Of a stretch of DNA of 7,486 nt, positions 4,931-7,486 are shown piece by piece; position 1 is the first letter of the stretch, and every line of letters starts with the position of its first letter. The position numbers were made by a program, and so were the translations under genes. Source of the DNA: CAMPJU01 sp046566095 (lineage in GTDB: Bacteria; Pseudomonadota; Gammaproteobacteria; Xanthomonadales; Xanthomonadaceae); contig JBKHXI010000170.1 in assembly GCA_046566095.1 (NCBI GenBank), forward strand, positions 1-7,486, written 5' to 3'. The notes under the pieces were generated by a model. That model ran no database searches. It had not been told where the DNA came from and worked only from the letters and a program-made list of their open reading frames with translations.

Positions 4931-4994
4931 GTCGTTCCGAACGCAGTGAGGAATCCGCTTTCAAAAGCGGGTCCTTCGCTGCGCCCAGGACGAC
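4931..4994 (+). repeat. 64-base imperfect palindromic repeat in the ccmE-ccmF spacer
   Basis: The left arm starts GTCGTTCCGAACGCAGTGAG and continues with GAATCCGCTTT. The right arm, read in reverse complement, is GTCGTCCTGGGCGCAGCGAA then GGACCCGCTTT, pairing at most positions around a short CAAAAG-type centre. It resembles a dispersed bacterial repeat usually read as SFRTQ/GIRF or SSLRSE peptides, and differs from copies A-D. It fills about half of the 130-base spacer and has no T run, so it is not a clear terminator. Confidence 0.85.
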
Positions 4995-5033
4995 AGGTTC
5001 GTTCGTGGAACGTATCCCCGGAACGGTCGCCAG

Positions 5034-7019
5034 GTGACGATGCCCTACTTCCTTCCGGAGTTCGGCCAGGTCGCGCTGCTGCTGGCGCTGCTGGTGGCGC
5101 TGCTGCAGGGCCTGCTGCCCCTGGCCGGCGCGCATGCCGCCGCGCGCGCGCGGCGGCCGCTGGCCGAGGCCTGGATGGCGGTGGCGCGGCCGGCGGCGTA
5201 CGCGCAACTGGCGCTGGTCGCGATCGCCTACGCGGCCCTGACGGCGGCCTTCCTGGCGCAGGATTTCTCGCTGCGCTACGTCGCCGAGAACTCGAACAGC
5301 CTGCTGCCCTGGTATTACCGCATCACCGCGGTCTGGGGCGCGCACGAGGGCTCGCTGCTGCTGTGGGTGCTGGTGCTGGCCGGCTGGAACGCGGCGGTGG
5401 CGCTGTTCTCCAGGGACCTGCCGCCCGCGGTGGTGGCCCGGGTACTGGCGGTGATGGGCCTGGTGGCGGTGGGCTTCATCGCGTTCCTGGCATTCACCAG
5501 CAACCCGTTCCAGCGGCTGCTGCCGGCCGCGGTCGAGGGCCGCGACCTGAACCCGCTGCTGCAGGACCCGGGGATGATCATCCATCCGCCGCTGCTGTAC
5601 ATGGGCTACGTGGGTTTCCTGGTGCCGTTCGCGTTCGCGATCGCGGCCCTGCTCGACGGCCGCCTGGACGCGCGCTGGCTGCGCTGGACCCGGCCCTGGA
5701 CGAATGTCGCGTGGGCGTTCCTGACCGCCGGCATCGCGATCGGCTCGTGGTGGGCCTACAACGAACTGGGCTGGGGCGGCTGGTGGTTCTGGGATCCGGT
5801 CGAGAACGCCAGCTTCATGCCGTGGCTGGCCGGCGCGGCGCTGCTGCATTCGCAGGCGGTCACCGAGAAGCGCGGCAGCTTCCACGGCTGGACCCTGCTG
5901 CTGGCGATCGCGACCTTCTCGCTGTCGCTGCTGGGCGCGTTCCTGGTGCGCTCGGGGGTGCTGACCAGCGTGCACTCGTTCGCCGCCGATCCCACCCGCG
6001 GGCTGTTCGTCCTGGTGTTCCTGGCGCTCGTGGTCGGCGGTTCGCTGCTGCTGTACGCGCTGCGCGCGCCGAAGACGCCGCCCGAACGCCCGTTCGCTGC
6101 CAGTTCGCGCGAGACCCTGTTGCTGCTCAACAACCTGCTGCTGGTGGCCGCCTGCGCGATGGTGCTGCTGGGCACCCTGTACCCGCTGCTGGCCGACGCG
6201 CTGGGGATGGGCAAGATCTCGGTCGGGCCGCCCTACTTCGGCCTGCTGTTCCTGGTGCTGATGGCGCCGCTAGTGCTGCTGCTGCCGTTCGGGCCGCTGA
6301 CCCGCTGGCAGCGCGAGCAGCCGTCCAGGCCGCTGGCGATGCTGGCGCCGTGGGCGGTGCTGGCGGCGGTGGCCGGCGCGTTGGCGTTCCTGGCCGCGCC
6401 GCAGGGGCCGTGGAAGACCGCCGCCGGCGTGGCCGGCGCGGTGTGGGTCGGCGCCGGCACGCTGCGCTTCGCCTGGGACCGCTGGCGCGCCCAGGGCCGC
6501 ATGACCGCGGAGATGTGGGGCATGGTGCTGGCCCATGCCGGGGTCGCGGTGTTCCTGGTCGGCGCGCTGCTGACCGAGGCCCAGGTGCGCCAGCGCGAAG
6601 TGGCGCTGGCGCCGGGCCAGAGCGTGCGCCTGGATCCCTACGTGTTCCGCTTCGACGGCGTCGACCAGGTGCGCGGCCCAAACTACCTCGCCGACCGCGG
6701 CGCGGTGCTGGTCACCCGCGGCGACCGCCCGGTGGCGATCCTGCAGCCGGAAAAGCGCGCCTACGCCAGCGGCGGCCAGGTGATGACCGAGGCGGCGATC
6801 CGGGTCGGCTTCACCCGCGACCTGTACGTGGCCCTGGGCGAGTCGCTGGGCGGGGAAGGCGGCCGCGAGGCCTGGGCGGTGCGGGTCTACGTCAAGCCCT
6901 TCGTGCGCTGGATCTGGGCCGGCGCGGGGTTGATGGCGCTGGGCGGGCTGGTCGCCGCGACCGACCGCCGCTTCCGGCGTGCCGTATCGCAGGACGGGAG
7001 GCAACGCGATGACGCCTGA
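5034..7019 (+). CDS. ccmF: Cytochrome c heme lyase subunit CcmF
   Basis: A 661-residue polytopic inner-membrane protein, normal CcmF length. Key sites: WGAHEGS (101-107), MIIHPPLLYMGYVG with H184, the WWD motif WGGWWFWDPVEN (247-258), H272 in LLHSQAV, H314 in TSVHSF and H501 in VLAHAG. H184, H272, H314 and H501 correspond in order and spacing to the four conserved CcmF histidines that ligate the b-type heme and the WWD-bound heme. CcmF takes heme from holo-CcmE and, with CcmH/CcmI, ligates it to apocytochrome c. A periplasmic domain follows H501 before the last helix. The GTG at 5034 has GGAACGG seven bases upstream. An ATG at 5040 is the alternative, but its AGGTGA is too close. The end overlaps ccmG by 11 bases. 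Confidence 0.97.
   Translation: MTMPYFLPEFGQVALLLALLVALLQGLLPLAGAHAAARARRPLAEAWMAVARPAAYAQLALVAIAYAALTAAFLAQDFSLRYVAENSNSLLPWYYRITAVWGAHEGSLLLWVLVLAGWNAAVALFSRDLPPAVVARVLAVMGLVAVGFIAFLAFTSNPFQRLLPAAVEGRDLNPLLQDPGMIIHPPLLYMGYVGFLVPFAFAIAALLDGRLDARWLRWTRPWTNVAWAFLTAGIAIGSWWAYNELGWGGWWFWDPVENASFMPWLAGAALLHSQAVTEKRGSFHGWTLLLAIATFSLSLLGAFLVRSGVLTSVHSFAADPTRGLFVLVFLALVVGGSLLLYALRAPKTPPERPFAASSRETLLLLNNLLLVAACAMVLLGTLYPLLADALGMGKISVGPPYFGLLFLVLMAPLVLLLPFGPLTRWQREQPSRPLAMLAPWAVLAAVAGALAFLAAPQGPWKTAAGVAGAVWVGAGTLRFAWDRWRAQGRMTAEMWGMVLAHAGVAVFLVGALLTEAQVRQREVALAPGQSVRLDPYVFRFDGVDQVRGPNYLADRGAVLVTRGDRPVAILQPEKRAYASGGQVMTEAAIRVGFTRDLYVALGESLGGEGGREAWAVRVYVKPFVRWIWAGAGLMALGGLVAATDRRFRRAVSQDGRQRDDA
6996..7001 (+). 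promoter_or_regulatory. Ribosome binding site of ccmG
   Basis: GGGAGG within the end of ccmF, seven bases before the ATG at 7009. It fixes the ccmG start and its 11-base overlap with ccmF. Confidence 0.75.
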
Positions 7020-7486
7020 ACCTTCCACCGGCCGCAGCCTGCGCTGGTTGCCGCTGCTGGTGTTCGCCGCACTGGCGCTGCTGCTGGCCGCCGGCGTGTG
7101 GCTGAGCCGCAACCCGGACCGCGACGCCCTGCCCTCGCCGCTGATCGACAAGCCCGCGCCCGGATTCGTGCTGCCGCTGCTGCACGACCCCGCGCGCAGC
7201 GTGCGCCTGGCCGACCTGCGCGGCGAACCCTTCGTGCTCAACGTCTGGGGCAGCTGGTGCCCCGAATGCCGGACAGAACACCCGGTGCTGACCCGCTTCG
7301 CCGAGAGCAAGCGCGTGCGCGTGATCGGCTACAACCTCAACGACGAGCCGGACGAGGCGCTGCGCTGGCTGGAGCAGTTCGGCAACCCCTACTGGCTGGT
7401 GGTCGCCGACCGCGACGGCCGCAGCGCCATCGACTGGGGCATCTACGGCGCGCCGGAGACCTTCCTGGTCGACGCCAACGGCATCA
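7009..7486 (+). CDS. ccmG: Thiol:disulfide interchange protein CcmG/DsbE, 3' end missing
   Basis: 159 codons are seen, most of a typical ~180-residue protein, cut by the right edge. It has an N-terminal signal anchor (about residues 12-32), a periplasmic thioredoxin fold with active site WCPEC (C84, C87), and the GAPETFLVD segment (147 onward) that holds the cis-proline P149 and the CcmG-type acidic residue E150. CcmG keeps the cysteines of apocytochrome CXXCH motifs reduced, taking electrons from DsbD/CcdA and acting with CcmH. The GSWCPECRTEHP context is diagnostic of this family rather than of general thioredoxins. Overlap with ccmF and a strong RBS indicate tight coupling. Confidence 0.96.
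   Translation, partial: MTPEPSTGRSLRWLPLLVFAALALLLAAGVWLSRNPDRDALPSPLIDKPAPGFVLPLLHDPARSVRLADLRGEPFVLNVWGSWCPECRTEHPVLTRFAESKRVRVIGYNLNDEPDEALRWLEQFGNPYWLVVADRDGRSAIDWGIYGAPETFLVDANGI

Noticed and set aside
4904..5033. Intrinsic terminator between ccmE and ccmF
   Set aside because: The palindrome is long but imperfect and has no following T run, and ccmF has no evident promoter of its own. Termination here is not supported.
4946..7012. Long + strand open frame of 688 codons overlapping ccmF
   Set aside because: It is a frame-shifted shadow of ccmF, rich in R, G, A and P. The ccmF frame carries the WWD motif and all the expected histidines.
1527..7486. Novel biological system made of the main genes
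   Set aside because: CcmA-CcmG are classical System I components with intact motifs in the usual order. I found no unfamiliar domain or fusion among them, so novelty is limited to the spacers.

Overview
The window is a compact, very GC-rich bacterial chromosome segment carrying most of a System I cytochrome c maturation operon. Gene order is ccmA-ccmB-ccmC-ccmD-ccmE-ccmF-ccmG, all on the + strand. A gene of unknown function (DUF3293 type) precedes the operon, and a divergent PLP-dependent aminotransferase lies on the - strand at the left edge. The GC bias, the protein sequences, the operon order and the G/C-rich palindromic repeats between genes suggest a gammaproteobacterium of the Xanthomonadaceae/Lysobacteraceae type (Lysobacter, Luteimonas or similar). 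That assignment is inference from pattern, not a database match.

Layout. 1-886 (-): 5' part of an aminotransferase, running off the left edge. 887-954: short divergent intergenic region with a plausible - strand promoter. 955-1485 (+): DUF3293 protein. 1527-2168: ccmA. 2169-2541: a 373-base spacer between ccmA and ccmB with 12-base tandem repeats, three G/C-rich palindromic elements (two forming an inverted pair) and a candidate internal promoter. 2542-3225: ccmB. 3226-3483: a 258-base spacer with three tandem copies of a related palindrome. 3484-4233: ccmC. 4230-4400: ccmD. 4409-4903: ccmE. 4904-5033: a spacer holding a different palindromic repeat of 64 bases. 5034-7019: ccmF. 7009-7486: ccmG (dsbE), cut by the right edge. 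ccmH and ccmI would be expected just downstream.

How the genes work together. CcmA (ATPase) and CcmB (membrane subunit) work with CcmC and CcmD to load heme on the periplasmic chaperone CcmE and release holo-CcmE. CcmF, with CcmH and CcmI outside the window, transfers heme to apocytochrome c. CcmG keeps the apocytochrome CXXCH cysteines reduced. All key residues visible in these proteins are intact, so the pathway looks functional.

The enzymes are classical and I see no undescribed system. The unusual part is the spacers: three separate gene junctions of an otherwise tightly packed operon hold repeat elements. In two of them the spacer is an open frame whose stop codon overlaps the next gene's start (ATGA), while the downstream gene has no well-placed ribosome binding site.
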